NCBI RefSeq assembly: GCF_026184235.1
Contig: NZ_CP110806.1
Location: 1,240,001-1,304,000 of the forward strand
Direction: 5' to 3'
Length of the DNA stretch: 64,000 bases
From: Cellulomonas sp. S1-8
GTDB taxonomy: Bacteria; Actinomycetota; Actinomycetes; Actinomycetales; Cellulomonadaceae
A model generated the notes under the pieces. It was not told the DNA's origin and searched no databases. It worked only from the letters and a program-made list of their open reading frames with translations. A program made the translations under genes and the position numbers. How positions within the stretch are numbered: the stretch's first letter is position 1; the number at the start of each line of letters is the position of its first letter. Shown here one piece after another: positions 49,658-58,136 of this stretch.

Positions 49658-50386
49658 GTGAAGGAGACGACCCAGGACGTGCGCGGCGGCGACGCCGGGC
49701 ACCCGGTCGACGAGCACGACGACGCGCTCGACGACCCGGGCGCCGATCTGATCGACGACGACCCGGACCTGCTGCGGCCCGCGCCGCTGGCGTGGCGGCG
49801 CCGCACGGCGATCGAGATGCTCGTCTCCGGGCTCATCGGGCTGTACACGTCGTTCGTGCTGTCGTACGAGGCCATCCCGATCGCCGTGGCCAGGGCGACC
49901 AACACGACGGCGTCGCTGAGCTGCGACCTCAACTCGGTCATCTCGTGCGGGAAGGTCGGCGCGAGCTGGCAGGCCGCGCTGTTCGGCTTCCCCAACGCGT
50001 TCCTCGGGATCGCGGCCGAGGCCATCGTCATCACGGTCGCCGTCGCGATGGCCGGCGGCGTGCTCTTCCCCCGCTGGTTCATGCTCAGCGCCCAGGCGAT
50101 CTACACGGCCGGCCTGGTCTTCGCCTGGTGGCTGTTCCAGCAGTCGTTCTTCGTGATCGGCGCCCTGTGCCCCTGGTGCCTGCTCATCACGGTCACGACC
50201 ACGCTCGTCTGGGCGGGGCTGACCCGCGTGAACGTGCGAGACGGCCATCTGAAGCTTCCCGGGCGCTGGGGACCGTGGGGTCGGCGGTTCGTCGCGTCGG
50301 GCAACGACTGGTTCGTGACCGTCGCGGTGCTCGTGCTGTTCGCCGCGGTGGTCTTCGCCAAGTACGGCTGGACGCTGTTCGTCTGA
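49658..50386 (+). CDS. Vitamin K epoxide reductase (VKOR) family protein
   Basis: A 242-residue membrane protein. After an acidic 45-residue N-terminus come about five membrane helices. The CxxC active site is C171-P-W-C174 and the loop cysteines are C89 and C97 (SCDLNSVISCGKV), the full set needed for disulfide relay. Bacterial VKOR replaces DsbB, reoxidising a DsbA-like partner and passing electrons to quinone. No partner thioredoxin is fused or adjacent. The GTG start follows GAGGAGG by 5 nt. A strong hairpin follows the stop. Confidence 0.92.
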   Translation: MKETTQDVRGGDAGHPVDEHDDALDDPGADLIDDDPDLLRPAPLAWRRRTAIEMLVSGLIGLYTSFVLSYEAIPIAVARATNTTASLSCDLNSVISCGKVGASWQAALFGFPNAFLGIAAEAIVITVAVAMAGGVLFPRWFMLSAQAIYTAGLVFAWWLFQQSFFVIGALCPWCLLITVTTTLVWAGLTRVNVRDGHLKLPGRWGPWGRRFVASGNDWFVTVAVLVLFAAVVFAKYGWTLFV

Positions 50387-50412
50387 CCGGTGCCCCGTTC
50401 CCGGGGCACCGG
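50387..50412. terminator. Bidirectional terminator hairpin after the VKOR gene
   Basis: CCGGTGCCCCG and CGGGGCACCGG form a perfect 11-bp stem with loop TTCC, in the 29-bp gap between convergent genes. Confidence 0.75.
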
Positions 50413-50415
50413 CGG

Positions 50416-52116
50416 TCAGGACGCGAGCGCCGTCGGCAGCACGGCCAGCGGGACCGACCCGAGCGCGAGCGCGCGCGCGTGGAAGTCCCGCAGGTCGAAC
50501 ACCTGGCCGCGCGCCGCCGCGGCGTCGCGCGCGTGGTCCCGCGCCTGCTCCCACAGCCGCTGCCCGACCTTGTACGACGGGGCCTGCCCCGGCCAGCCGA
50601 GGTAGCGCGTGAACTCGAACCGCACGAACGAGTCCGACATGGCGACGTTGCCGCGCAGGAAGTCCCACCCCGACGCGGGCGTCCACGTCCCGACCTCGGC
50701 CGGCGCAGGCAGCCCCAGGTGCATGCCCAGGTCGAACACGACGCGTGCGGCGCGCAGCCGCTGCCCGTCGAGCATGCCGAGGCGGTCGCCCGGGTCGTCG
50801 AGGAAGCCGAGGTCGGCCATGAGCCGCTCGGCGTACAGCGCCCAGCCCTCGCCGTGCCCCGACGTCCACGCCGCGAGCCGACGCCACGAGTTCAGCGTCG
50901 CGCGCTCGTAGACGGCCTGCGCGATCTGCAGGTGATGGCCCGGCACGCCCTCGTGGTAGACGGTCGTGCGCTCGCGCCACGTGGAGAACGACGTGACGTC
51001 CGGCGGCACCGACCACCACATGCGGCCCGGGCGGCTGAAGTCGTCGCTGGGACCGGTGTAGTAGATCGCCCCGGTGTGCGACGGCGCGATCCGGCACTCC
51101 AGCGTGCGCACCGGCGCCGGGATGTCGAAGTGCGTGCCGTCGAGCGCCTCGATCGCGGCGTCGGACGTCGCCTGCATCCACGCGCGCAGCGCGTCGGTGT
51201 CCGCGAGCCGGCGCGCCGGGTCGGCATCCAGCAGCGCGACGGCCTCCGCGACGCCCGCCCCGGGACCTGCGACCTGCGCCGCGACGTCGGCCTGCTCGGC
51301 CTGCACGCGGGCGAGCTCCTCGAGCCCCCACGCGTACGTCTCGTCGAGGTCGACGTCCGCGCCCAGGTGGTTGCGGGACCACAGGGTGTAGCGCTCGCGG
51401 CCGACCGCGTCCTGCACCGGCGCGTGCGGGGCCAGCTCGTCGGCCAGGACGCGGGCGAGGTCCGCGTACGCGTCCCGCGCGGAGGTGGCGGCACGTTCCA
51501 GGTCCGCCTGCAGCGGGTGGTCGTCGCCGAGGACGCGTCGCGCGTCGTCGCCGCGCACGAGCCGCGTGAACGGCGACGCCTCGGCGTCGGCCACCTCGCG
51601 CGCCTGCGCGACGACCGCCTCGACCTGCCGGACGGCGGCGACGTGGCCGCGGGCCGCGGCCGACCGCAGCGACGTGACGTACGACGCGAGGGACGCCGGC
51701 ACCTGCGCGAGGCGTGCCGCGACGTCGTCCCACGCCTCCTCGGTGTCCGTGGCCATGAGGTCGAAGATCTCGACGACCTTCTGCGACGGTGACGCGAGGT
51801 TGTTGAGCAGCCGCTCCTCCTCGCCCGCGTCGTGCAGGTCGATCTCGCTGCGCAGCGCGTAGCGCATCGCCCCGACGGTGACCTCGTCGACGGCGTCCGC
51901 GTGCGGGAGCCCCTCGAGCGCCAGCAGGGCCGAGCGGGCGCGGTCGGCGCGCTCGGCCGCGGCGTCGGGCGAGAAGTCCGTCAGCTCGCGCTCGTGGCCC
52001 GGCACGCCGAGGTACGTCGCCGCGATCGGGTGGAGACGGGCGAGCGCACCGACGTAGGCGTCGGCGACGCCGTCGACGGGGCTGACGGGACGGGGGCCGG
52101 TCGCGGGGGACGTCAC
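50416..52116 (-). CDS. DUF885 family putative metallopeptidase
   Basis: A 566-residue, mostly helical protein of the DUF885 family. The zinc-peptidase-like motif HEGVPGHHLQ lies at residues 388-397, followed by a second conserved block GHGEGWALYAERLM that supplies a further glutamate. No signal peptide is seen, so it is probably cytoplasmic. The family resembles gluzincin peptidases; few members have been tested, and substrate is unknown. GTG 52116 follows TAGGGT (52129-52124) by 7 nt; this removes three codons from a longer possible frame. It is a single-gene unit. Confidence 0.88.
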   Translation of the reverse strand: MTSPATGPRPVSPVDGVADAYVGALARLHPIAATYLGVPGHERELTDFSPDAAAERADRARSALLALEGLPHADAVDEVTVGAMRYALRSEIDLHDAGEEERLLNNLASPSQKVVEIFDLMATDTEEAWDDVAARLAQVPASLASYVTSLRSAAARGHVAAVRQVEAVVAQAREVADAEASPFTRLVRGDDARRVLGDDHPLQADLERAATSARDAYADLARVLADELAPHAPVQDAVGRERYTLWSRNHLGADVDLDETYAWGLEELARVQAEQADVAAQVAGPGAGVAEAVALLDADPARRLADTDALRAWMQATSDAAIEALDGTHFDIPAPVRTLECRIAPSHTGAIYYTGPSDDFSRPGRMWWSVPPDVTSFSTWRERTTVYHEGVPGHHLQIAQAVYERATLNSWRRLAAWTSGHGEGWALYAERLMADLGFLDDPGDRLGMLDGQRLRAARVVFDLGMHLGLPAPAEVGTWTPASGWDFLRGNVAMSDSFVRFEFTRYLGWPGQAPSYKVGQRLWEQARDHARDAAAARGQVFDLRDFHARALALGSVPLAVLPTALAS

Positions 52117-52123
52117 GCGCAGC

Positions 52124-52129
52124 ACCCTA
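52124..52129 (-). promoter_or_regulatory. -10 element of the DUF885 gene (leaderless)
   Basis: TAGGGT on the minus strand ends 7 nt before the GTG at 52116. Confidence 0.55.
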
Positions 52130-52190
52130 CGACGCGTCGGCCGTCGGGCGCCGCGCGTGACCGCGCCTCACCGCGGGCCCGCGGCGGTGC

Positions 52191-52448
52191 TCAGGGGTGC
52201 AGGCTCCAGCGCCACGCGTCCGGTCCGTGCACGGGCGCCGTCGTGCCGCGCAGGCGGCCCGGTGCGGTCCACCGGGCGCGCGCTGCGCGGGCGGGCAGGT
52301 CGGGCCCGTCCTCCTGCGGGGCGCGTCGCGACGCGGCGGCGACCAGCCCGGCGACGAGCGCCGCCAGCTCGACGTCGTCCGGCGTGCCCCGCACCACCTG
52401 CACGTGCGCGTCCGACCGCACGGCGTCGTCGTCGTCCGACGTGCTCAC
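52191..52448 (-). CDS. accE: Acyl-CoA carboxylase epsilon subunit
   Basis: An 85-residue protein of the small epsilon subunit family that stabilises or activates actinobacterial acyl-CoA carboxylases. The family signature is the N-terminal VQVVRGTPDDVELAALVAGL; the C-terminus ends with a tryptophan-rich stretch (DAWRWSLHP) as in other members. GTG 52448 overlaps the preceding gene by 4 bp (GTGA). It is encoded two genes after the beta subunit, with a histidine-rich protein between. Confidence 0.85.
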   Translation of the reverse strand: MSTSDDDDAVRSDAHVQVVRGTPDDVELAALVAGLVAAASRRAPQEDGPDLPARAARARWTAPGRLRGTTAPVHGPDAWRWSLHP

Positions 52449-53020
52449 AGACCGTCCTCGTCGTCGTCGTCGTCCTCGTCGTCGAGCAGCACCGGGGCGC
52501 CGCGCCCGGCCCCCCACTCGCCGACGACGAACCCGCGCGCACCCAGGGTGTGCGCGATCTGCGCGCCCCCGTCGTCGACGATGTCGATGACCGCGTCGAG
52601 CGTCAGGTCGCTGACCGTCGCGGGCAGCTCGACGACGAACCCCAGGTGGAACGTGTCGTGGTCGCCCGGGGTGACCGGGGCGTCGTCGTCGGACCCCGAG
52701 TCGTCCCAGGTCATGCCCGTGAGGTCGGCGTGCAGCCCGAGGCGGGCGTGCAGCAGGTCGTACAGCCGGGCGTTGAGCCCGCCGACGCGGGCCTCGAGCG
52801 CGAGGACCCGGGGGTCCTCGTCGGCCTCCCGCGCACCGAACTCCGCGCGCACGCCCACGGCCGTCTCGACGTACGCGTGCAGCGCCGCCGACAGCTCGTC
52901 GACCGTCGCGTGCAGGTCGCGGGAGTCCACGCCGGTCAGCGGCTCCCGGCCGTGCGACGCGGGGTCGTGCTCGTCGGGGTGGCCGGCCTCGCCGTGGTGG
53001 TCGTGGTCGTCGTGGTTCAT
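52445..53020 (-). CDS. Histidine-rich protein between carboxylase beta and epsilon genes
   Basis: A 191-residue soluble protein. The first 25 residues are rich in His and Asp (NHDDHDHHGEAGHPDEHDP), suggesting metal binding. A helical middle (LHATVDELSAALHAYVETAV; VLALEARVGGLNARLYDLLH) could form a coiled coil. The C-terminal 60 residues look like a beta-rich domain and end in a run of acidic residues (LLDDEDDDDDEDGL). I recognise no family. The ATG has GGGAG upstream and lies 20 bp after the accD stop; its own stop overlaps accE by 4 bp. Co-translation suggests a role with the carboxylase. Function unknown. Confidence 0.75.
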   Translation of the reverse strand: MNHDDHDHHGEAGHPDEHDPASHGREPLTGVDSRDLHATVDELSAALHAYVETAVGVRAEFGAREADEDPRVLALEARVGGLNARLYDLLHARLGLHADLTGMTWDDSGSDDDAPVTPGDHDTFHLGFVVELPATVSDLTLDAVIDIVDDGGAQIAHTLGARGFVVGEWGAGRGAPVLLDDEDDDDDEDGL

Positions 53021-53039
53021 GCGGTGCTCCCGTCGCGGG

Positions 53040-54668
53040 TCACAGGGGGATGTTCCCGTGCTTCTTGGGGGGCAGGCTCGCACGCTTGGTGCGCAGCAGA
53101 CGCAACGCGCGGACCACCTGTGCGCGGGTCTGCGACGGCTCGATGACGTCGTCGACGTACCCGCGGTCGGCGGCGTCCCACGGGTTGACGATCGCGTCCT
53201 CGTACTCGGCGGTGAGGCGGCGGCGCTCCGCGTCGACGTCGCCGCCGGCCTCCGCGACGGTCTTCAGCGCACCGCGCTGCAGGATGTTCACGGCCCCGCC
53301 GGCGCCCATGACGGCGATCTGCGCGGTGGGCCAGGCCAGGTTGACGTCGGCACCGAGCTGCTTGGAGCCCATGACGATGTACGCGCCGCCGTACGCCTTG
53401 CGCGTGATGACCGTGACCAGCGGGACGGTCGCCTCGGCGTACGCGTAGATGAGCTTGGCGCCGCGCCGGATGATGCCGTTCCACTCCTGGTCCGTGCCGG
53501 GCAGGAAGCCCGGGACGTCGACGAACGTGAGGACGGGGATGCCGAACGCGTCGCACGTGCGCACGAACCGGGCGGCCTTCTCGGCCGCGTTGATGTCGAG
53601 GGTGCCGGCCATCTGCATCGGCTGGTTCGCGACGACCCCGACGGGCTGCCCCTCGACGTGCCCGAAGCCGACGACGACGTTCTGCGCGTAGAGCGACTGG
53701 ATCTCGAGGAAGCTGGCGTCGTCCAGCACCGTCTCCAGGACGGTGTGCATGTCGTACGGCTGGTTGTCGGAGTCCGGCACGAGGGTGTCGAGGACGCGGT
53801 CGTCGTCGGTGGGCTCGAGGTCCGCCTCGTGCGCGTACGCGGGCGGCTCGGCGAGGTTGTTGGTCGGCAGGTACGCGAGCAGCGTGCGGACCCAGTCGAT
53901 CGCGTCGTCCTCGTCCGACGCCATGTAGTGCGCGACGCCCGAGCGCGTCGAGTGCGTGGTGGCGCCGCCCAGCTCCTCGAAGCCGACGTCCTCGCCCGTC
54001 ACCGCGCGGATCACGTCCGGGCCCGTGATGAACATGTTCGACGTGCCATCGGCCATGACGATGAAGTCGGTGAGCGCGGGGGAGTACACCGCACCGCCTG
54101 CCGACGGGCCGAGGATGAGGCTGATCTGCGGGATCACGCCCGACGCGGCCACGTTGCGCCGGAAGATCTCCGCGAACTGCGTGAGGCCCGCGACACCCTC
54201 CTGGATGCGCGCACCACCGCCGTCGCTGATGCCGACCAGCGGCACGCCCGTGCGCAGCGCCAGGTCCATGACCTTGGTGATCTTCTGGCCGTGCACCTCG
54301 CCCAGCGACCCGCCGAAGACCGTGAAGTCCTGCGAGTACACGCACACCGGCCGGCCGTCGACGGTGCCGTGGCCCACGACGACGCCGTCGCCCGCGATGC
54401 GCTTCTTCTCGAGCCCGAAGTTGGTCGAGCGGTGCCGCACGAACGCGTCGAGCTCGACGAACGAGCCCGGGTCGAGCAGCGCCTCGATGCGCTCCCGCGC
54501 CGTCTTCTTGCCGCGCGCGTGCTGCTTGGCGACGGCGCTCTCCTCGGGCACGTCGACGGCTGCGGCGCGCCGCGCGCGCAGGTCGTCGAGGAGCCCGGCG
54601 GTGGTGCGCGCGGGGCCGGCGGTGGGTCCGGGCGGGGCGCCGGCTGCGGTGGGGTCGTCCTGGGTCAC
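53040..54668 (-). CDS. accD: Acyl-CoA (propionyl-CoA) carboxylase beta subunit
   Basis: A 542-residue carboxyltransferase. Features are [74 protein letters not shown] and the C-terminal [19 protein letters not shown] with [14 protein letters not shown]. This matches the PCC/AccD4-6 class; the exact acyl specificity cannot be read reliably. It transfers CO2 from carboxybiotin to acyl-CoA. GTG 54668 follows TAGCCT by 6 nt. It leads the accD - His-rich - accE operon and is divergent from birA. Confidence 0.95.
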   Translation of the reverse strand: MTQDDPTAAGAPPGPTAGPARTTAGLLDDLRARRAAAVDVPEESAVAKQHARGKKTARERIEALLDPGSFVELDAFVRHRSTNFGLEKKRIAGDGVVVGHGTVDGRPVCVYSQDFTVFGGSLGEVHGQKITKVMDLALRTGVPLVGISDGGGARIQEGVAGLTQFAEIFRRNVAASGVIPQISLILGPSAGGAVYSPALTDFIVMADGTSNMFITGPDVIRAVTGEDVGFEELGGATTHSTRSGVAHYMASDEDDAIDWVRTLLAYLPTNNLAEPPAYAHEADLEPTDDDRVLDTLVPDSDNQPYDMHTVLETVLDDASFLEIQSLYAQNVVVGFGHVEGQPVGVVANQPMQMAGTLDINAAEKAARFVRTCDAFGIPVLTFVDVPGFLPGTDQEWNGIIRRGAKLIYAYAEATVPLVTVITRKAYGGAYIVMGSKQLGADVNLAWPTAQIAVMGAGGAVNILQRGALKTVAEAGGDVDAERRRLTAEYEDAIVNPWDAADRGYVDDVIEPSQTRAQVVRALRLLRTKRASLPPKKHGNIPL

Positions 54669-54674
54669 CCGACG

Positions 54675-54680
54675 AGGCTA
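54675..54680 (-). promoter_or_regulatory. -10 element of accD (leaderless)
   Basis: TAGCCT on the minus strand ends 6 nt before the GTG at 54668. Immediately upstream is the 12-bp palindrome GTGGACGTCCAC. Confidence 0.6.
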
Positions 54681-54683
54681 GTT

Positions 54684-54751
54684 GTGGACGTCCACCTGCC
54701 GCGTGCACTGCGCCGACCGTGTTGCCGGAGGGTGCCTGTGGGGACCCCACA
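54684..54751. promoter_or_regulatory. Two palindromes in the accD-birA intergenic region
   Basis: GTGGACGTCCAC (54684-54695) is a perfect 12-bp palindrome 3 bp upstream of the accD -10. TGTGGGG-A-CCCCACA (54737-54751) is a perfect 7-bp inverted repeat mid-way to birA. Both are candidate operators; no regulator can be named. The 141-bp gap otherwise holds only the two start regions. Confidence 0.4.
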
Positions 54752-54809
54752 ACGCGCACCCCGCACGACCGTGGGGCAGCCACCGTCCCCGCTGCGCGAT
54801 GATGGCCCG

Positions 54810-55679
54810 ATGGCGATGCGTCCGCCCCTCGGGGTCTCCACGTTGCGGGACCTGCTCCTCGCGCCCGCGGGTCCCCTCGCGCGCCTCGACGTCGTCGCGG
54901 AGTCGCCGTCGACCAACGACGACGTGGTGTCCGGGCTGGCGCGCGACCCCGATGCGTGGCCGCACGCGTCCCTGCTCGTCGCCGAGCACCAGACCGCGGG
55001 CCACGGACGCGCCGGCCGGACCTGGACGACACCGCCGCGGGCCGCACTGACCTGCACGTTCGTAGCGCGGCCGCGGTCCGGGCCCGCGACGTACGGGTGG
55101 CTGCCGCTGCTCGCCGGGCTCGGAACGGTGCGGGCGCTGCGCGCGACCGCGGGCGTCCGGGCGCAGCTCAAGTGGCCCAACGACGTGCTCGTCGAGCTGG
55201 GTGACCGTGTCGAGCCGATCGACGGCTGGGGCACGACGCGCAAGGTGGCGGGCGTGCTCGCGCAGGTCGTCCCGCAGGTGCCCGCGGTGGCCGTGGGCAT
55301 CGGCGTCAACGTCGACCAGCGCGCCGACGAGCTGCCGGTGCCGTGGGCGACGTCGCTCGTCCTGGCCGGCGCGCGCTCCGCCGACCGCGAGAGCGTGCTC
55401 GTCGCGCTGGTCGCGGCGCTCCACGAGGTCGCGCAGCGCTGGGTCGAGCACGACGGCGACGCCGCCGCGGCGGGGCTCGTCGAGGAGGTCGCGTCGGTGT
55501 GCGCGACCGTCGGGCAGCGCGTGCAGGTCGACCTGCCCGACGACAGGGTCCTCGTCGGCACCGCGACCGGTCTGGCCCCCGACGGTGCGCTCGTCGTGCG
55601 CGACGACGCCGGGGTCGAGCGGCGGGTGCTCGCCGGGGACGTGACGCACGTGCGTGTGGCCGGCGCCGCAGGTCCGTGA
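54810..55679 (+). CDS. birA: Biotin-[acetyl-CoA-carboxylase] ligase
   Basis: A 289-residue biotin protein ligase. The central domain has SPSTNDDVVSGLA, the biotinyl-AMP loop AGHGRAGRTW, LKWPNDVLV and KVAGVLAQ; the C-terminal SH3-like domain includes GTATGLAPDGALVV. It lacks the N-terminal winged helix of E. coli BirA, so it should modify proteins but not act as a DNA-binding repressor. It biotinylates the lysine of the carboxylase alpha subunit encoded 6 kb away. A weak GATGAT lies 6 nt before the ATG. Next gene starts 14 bp downstream. Confidence 0.95.
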   Translation: MAMRPPLGVSTLRDLLLAPAGPLARLDVVAESPSTNDDVVSGLARDPDAWPHASLLVAEHQTAGHGRAGRTWTTPPRAALTCTFVARPRSGPATYGWLPLLAGLGTVRALRATAGVRAQLKWPNDVLVELGDRVEPIDGWGTTRKVAGVLAQVVPQVPAVAVGIGVNVDQRADELPVPWATSLVLAGARSADRESVLVALVAALHEVAQRWVEHDGDAAAAGLVEEVASVCATVGQRVQVDLPDDRVLVGTATGLAPDGALVVRDDAGVERRVLAGDVTHVRVAGAAGP

Positions 55680-55681
55680 AC

Positions 55682-55687
55682 TAGGCT
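55682..55687 (+). promoter_or_regulatory. -10 element of the cyclase gene (leaderless)
   Basis: TAGGCT ends 6 nt before the GTG at 55694, just after the birA stop. Confidence 0.55.
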
Positions 55688-55693
55688 CGTCGC

Positions 55694-56821
55694 GTGCCGC
55701 AGGCTGAGGGACGCGCGAGCGAGCCGGCGACCGGCCCGGCGCTCCCGACGCCCGGGACGGGCGCGCCGACCACCTGGCGCACCGGCACGACGGACGAGCT
55801 CGACGAGCTGCTGCTCGGCGGGCCCCGCACCCTCAGCGCGCGGGACCTGGCCCGCCGCACCGGCATCGACCTCGAGGCCGTCCGCGTGTTCTGGCGGACC
55901 CTGGGCCTGCCGAGCCACGGCGACGACGAGGTCATGTTCACCGAGCGCGACGCCACGGCGCTGGCCATGGCCGAGGTGCTCGTCGTCGAGCACGGCCTGG
56001 CGATGAGCACCGTGATCACGGTGATCCGCGCGCTCGGCCACACGTCCGACCGCCTCGCGCTGTGGCAGGTGGAGGCCCTCGTCGAGGACATGGCGACGCG
56101 CTACCAGCTCGACGACACGACCGCGCGCCTGCTGGTGCTCGACCGGCTGCGGGACCTCGCGCCGCTGCTCGAGCAGCAGCTCCTGCACTCCTACCGCCGC
56201 CAGCTCGCGGCCGTCGCCGACCGGTACGCCGCCGAGTTCGGGCACCTGCGGGACGTCGCGGTCGACGGCCGGCTGCTGCCGCTCGCGCGCGCCGTCGGGT
56301 TCGCGGACATGGTGTCGTTCACGCGCCGCACCGCCGGCCTGGGCTCGACGGACCTGTCGCTGTTCGTCCAGCGCTTCGAGACCGCCGCGCGCGACGTCGT
56401 CGCCGCGGCGGGCGGGCGCGTCGTCAAGACCATCGGCGACGCGGTGCTGTTCATCGCCGACACCCCCGGCGCGGGTGCTGAGGTCGCCCTGGGGCTCGCG
56501 GACGCGTTCGGCTCGTCGCTCGACGTCGAGGCGGCCCGCGGCGCGGGCGGCCTGGCCGAGGGTGCGCGCGGCGTCACGCCCGTCCGCGTGGGTCTGGTGT
56601 GGGGGCGCGTGCTGTCGCGGTTCGGCGACGTGTTCGGCCCGACGGTCAACCTCGCGGCCCGCCTCACCGACATCGCCGAGCCCAGCGGCGTCCTCGTCGA
56701 CGCCGCGACGGCCCAGGTCCTGGGTGGGGACCCCCGGTTCCGGCTGACGGAGCAGCCCGCGCGCGAGCTCGCAGGCGTGGGCGAGGTCGTCCCGTACCGC
56801 CTGGACGCGGCGCCGGCCTGA
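55694..56821 (+). CDS. Class III adenylate/guanylate cyclase with N-terminal regulatory domain
   Basis: A 375-residue soluble protein. The N-terminal 160 residues contain a MerR-like helix-turn segment (LSARDLARRTGIDLEAVRVF) and resemble the regulatory domain of mycobacterial cyclases such as Rv1264. The catalytic domain has both metal aspartates D205 (GFADMVSFT) and D249 (KTIGDAVLF), adenine-specifying K245 and D312 (GDVFGP), and transition-state N319 and R323 (VNLAARL). All six are present, so a homodimer should make cAMP. Regulation by pH, as in Rv1264, is possible but unproven. CRP-like sites near gltA and sdhC may be targets of its product. Confidence 0.9.
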   Translation: MPQAEGRASEPATGPALPTPGTGAPTTWRTGTTDELDELLLGGPRTLSARDLARRTGIDLEAVRVFWRTLGLPSHGDDEVMFTERDATALAMAEVLVVEHGLAMSTVITVIRALGHTSDRLALWQVEALVEDMATRYQLDDTTARLLVLDRLRDLAPLLEQQLLHSYRRQLAAVADRYAAEFGHLRDVAVDGRLLPLARAVGFADMVSFTRRTAGLGSTDLSLFVQRFETAARDVVAAAGGRVVKTIGDAVLFIADTPGAGAEVALGLADAFGSSLDVEAARGAGGLAEGARGVTPVRVGLVWGRVLSRFGDVFGPTVNLAARLTDIAEPSGVLVDAATAQVLGGDPRFRLTEQPARELAGVGEVVPYRLDAAPA

Positions 56822-56829
56822 CGACCCGC

Positions 56830-56950
56830 CCCACCCACCCAACCCCCCGCCCACCCAACCCCCCGCCCACCCAACCCCCCGCCCACCCAACCCCCCGCCC
56901 AACCCCCCGCCCACCCACCCAACCCCCCGCCCACCCACCCAACCCCCCCG
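56830..56950. repeat. C-rich tandem repeat with variable CCCA number
   Basis: Seven tandem units, each (CCCA)n followed by ACCCCCCG, with n = 3, 2, 2, 2, 1, 3, 3; the last has an extra C. Unit lengths are 20, 16, 16, 16, 12, 20 and 21 bp. One strand has almost only C and A, so the minus strand is a series of G runs able to form G-quadruplexes. It begins 9 bp after the cyclase stop. Confidence 0.95.
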
Positions 56951-56986
56951 GCCCCCTCTCACCGGGCCGCCCCGGCGCAGTCGGGT

Positions 56987-57023
56987 TGCAGCGTTCGGGA
57001 CCTCAGGTGTCCCCAACGCTGCA
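56987..57023. repeat. 36-bp palindrome, copy 1
   Basis: Outer stem TGCAGCGTT / AACGCTGCA, a C-C mismatch, inner stem GGGAC / GTCCC, and the 7-nt loop CTCAGGT. It recurs with one base change at 58137-58172. It lies between the C-rich repeat and the AbiEi/DUF559-like gene and may also terminate the cyclase transcript. The rest of the 56822-57128 interval, about 100 bp before the gene, shows no other element except a weak CACGCT hexamer (57117-57122). Confidence 0.9.
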
Positions 57024-57128
57024 GCGCGAGCGGATCGGTGTGGTGTGGTGGGCGGCGGCGGGTGCGCGGTAGTCCACAGATGCGGCGGATGCCCGTTCCG
57101 GAGGGTCGTTCGGTGCCACGCTCGCCGC

Positions 57129-58103
57129 GTGGTTCTGCTCTCGGCACCGCGCGCGGTGAACCTGCCCGACGTCATCGCCCTGCCCGAGCCGGTGCGCTCC
57201 CGGGTCGTCCGGCAGGAGGGCGTGGCGAGCGTGGCTCAGCTCGAGGAGGCCGGCGTGCCGCGCCGCACGGTCGCCCGACGCGTGGCCTCCGGGCGGTGGC
57301 AACGGTTGCACCGCGGCGTCGTCGTGCTGCAGTCCGGCGCGGTGACGTGGCGCCAGGTCGCGCACGCCGCGCTGGTGGCGGCCGGGGACGGCGCCGCCCT
57401 GTCGCACTCGTCCGCCGGGTACGTGCACGGACTCGTCCGTGAGGCGGGGCCGGTCGTCGTCGTGAGCGTTCCGGCTTCCCGGTGGGTCCGGCCGCAGCCC
57501 GGTCTGGTCGTGCACCGCCGCAGCCCGATGCCCCACGCGGCGGGACGGCTCCGGGCGGTCGACGTCGTCGAGACGGTGCTCGACCTGCTGGGTCAGGCGG
57601 CCGACGACGACGCAGCCGTTGCCGTCGTCACGTCGGCCGTGCGGCAGGGTGTGACCCCGTCACGCCTCCTGCGGTGGGCGGAGGAGCGACACGCGCTGGC
57701 CCACCGCGCTCTGCTGCGTGCGGTGCTGGGCGACCCCACGCTCGGCATCGAGTCCCCGCTGGAGCACCGGTACGTCCGGGACGTCGAGCGGCCCCACCGG
57801 CTGCCACGGACGATCGGACAGGTGCGGCAGCGGGTCGACGGCGGCTGGATCCGTGCCGACCGAGTGCACGAGGGGATCGGTGTGCGGATCGAGCTCGACG
57901 GCCGCCTCGCGCACCCGGGCGGCACGACGGACCGCGACGTCTGGCGCGACAACGCGGTGCTGATCGAGCACGACGACCTGACGCTGCGGTACCGCTGGCG
58001 GCACGTCGCGGGCCGGCCGTGCGCGGTCGCCCGTCAGGTCGCGCTGGCACTCACCCGCGCGGGCCGACCGACGGAGGCGTCCCGCTGCCCCCGATGCCCG
58101 TGA
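57129..58103 (+). CDS. AbiEi-antitoxin-like N-terminal domain protein with DUF559-like C-terminus
   Basis: A 324-residue protein of a type abundant in Actinobacteria. The N-terminal part (RVVRQEGVASVAQLEEAGV; RRTVARRVASGRWQRLHRGVVVL) is the winged-helix AbiEi-type DNA-binding domain. The C-terminal part (GVRIELDGRLAHPGG, then TTDRDVWRDNAVLIEHDDL and LRYRWRHV) follows the pattern of Vsr/DUF559 nuclease-like domains, with E and D residues in place. No AbiEii nucleotidyltransferase toxin is adjacent, so it is not a complete AbiE system. GTG 57129 lies 6 nt after CACGCT; GTG 57156 is an alternative. It is flanked on both sides by the same 36-bp palindrome. Confidence 0.75.
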   Translation: MVLLSAPRAVNLPDVIALPEPVRSRVVRQEGVASVAQLEEAGVPRRTVARRVASGRWQRLHRGVVVLQSGAVTWRQVAHAALVAAGDGAALSHSSAGYVHGLVREAGPVVVVSVPASRWVRPQPGLVVHRRSPMPHAAGRLRAVDVVETVLDLLGQAADDDAAVAVVTSAVRQGVTPSRLLRWAEERHALAHRALLRAVLGDPTLGIESPLEHRYVRDVERPHRLPRTIGQVRQRVDGGWIRADRVHEGIGVRIELDGRLAHPGGTTDRDVWRDNAVLIEHDDLTLRYRWRHVAGRPCAVARQVALALTRAGRPTEASRCPRCP

Positions 58104-58136
58104 CCGCCAGGCGTCGCCCCGGTGGCTGCCAAGGGG

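Noticed and set aside
56830..56950. C-rich array as a CRISPR
   Set aside because: Units are 12-21 bp and contiguous, with no unique spacers and no cas genes nearby.
54665..57175. An 836-codon minus-strand frame covering birA, the cyclase and the C-rich array
   Set aside because: Antisense to real genes. The glycine/tryptophan/valine repeats in its translation come only from the C-rich tandem repeat.
57129..58103. A complete AbiE toxin-antitoxin or defence system
   Set aside because: Only an AbiEi-like domain is present. No AbiEii toxin lies on either side; the neighbours are a cyclase and yedK.
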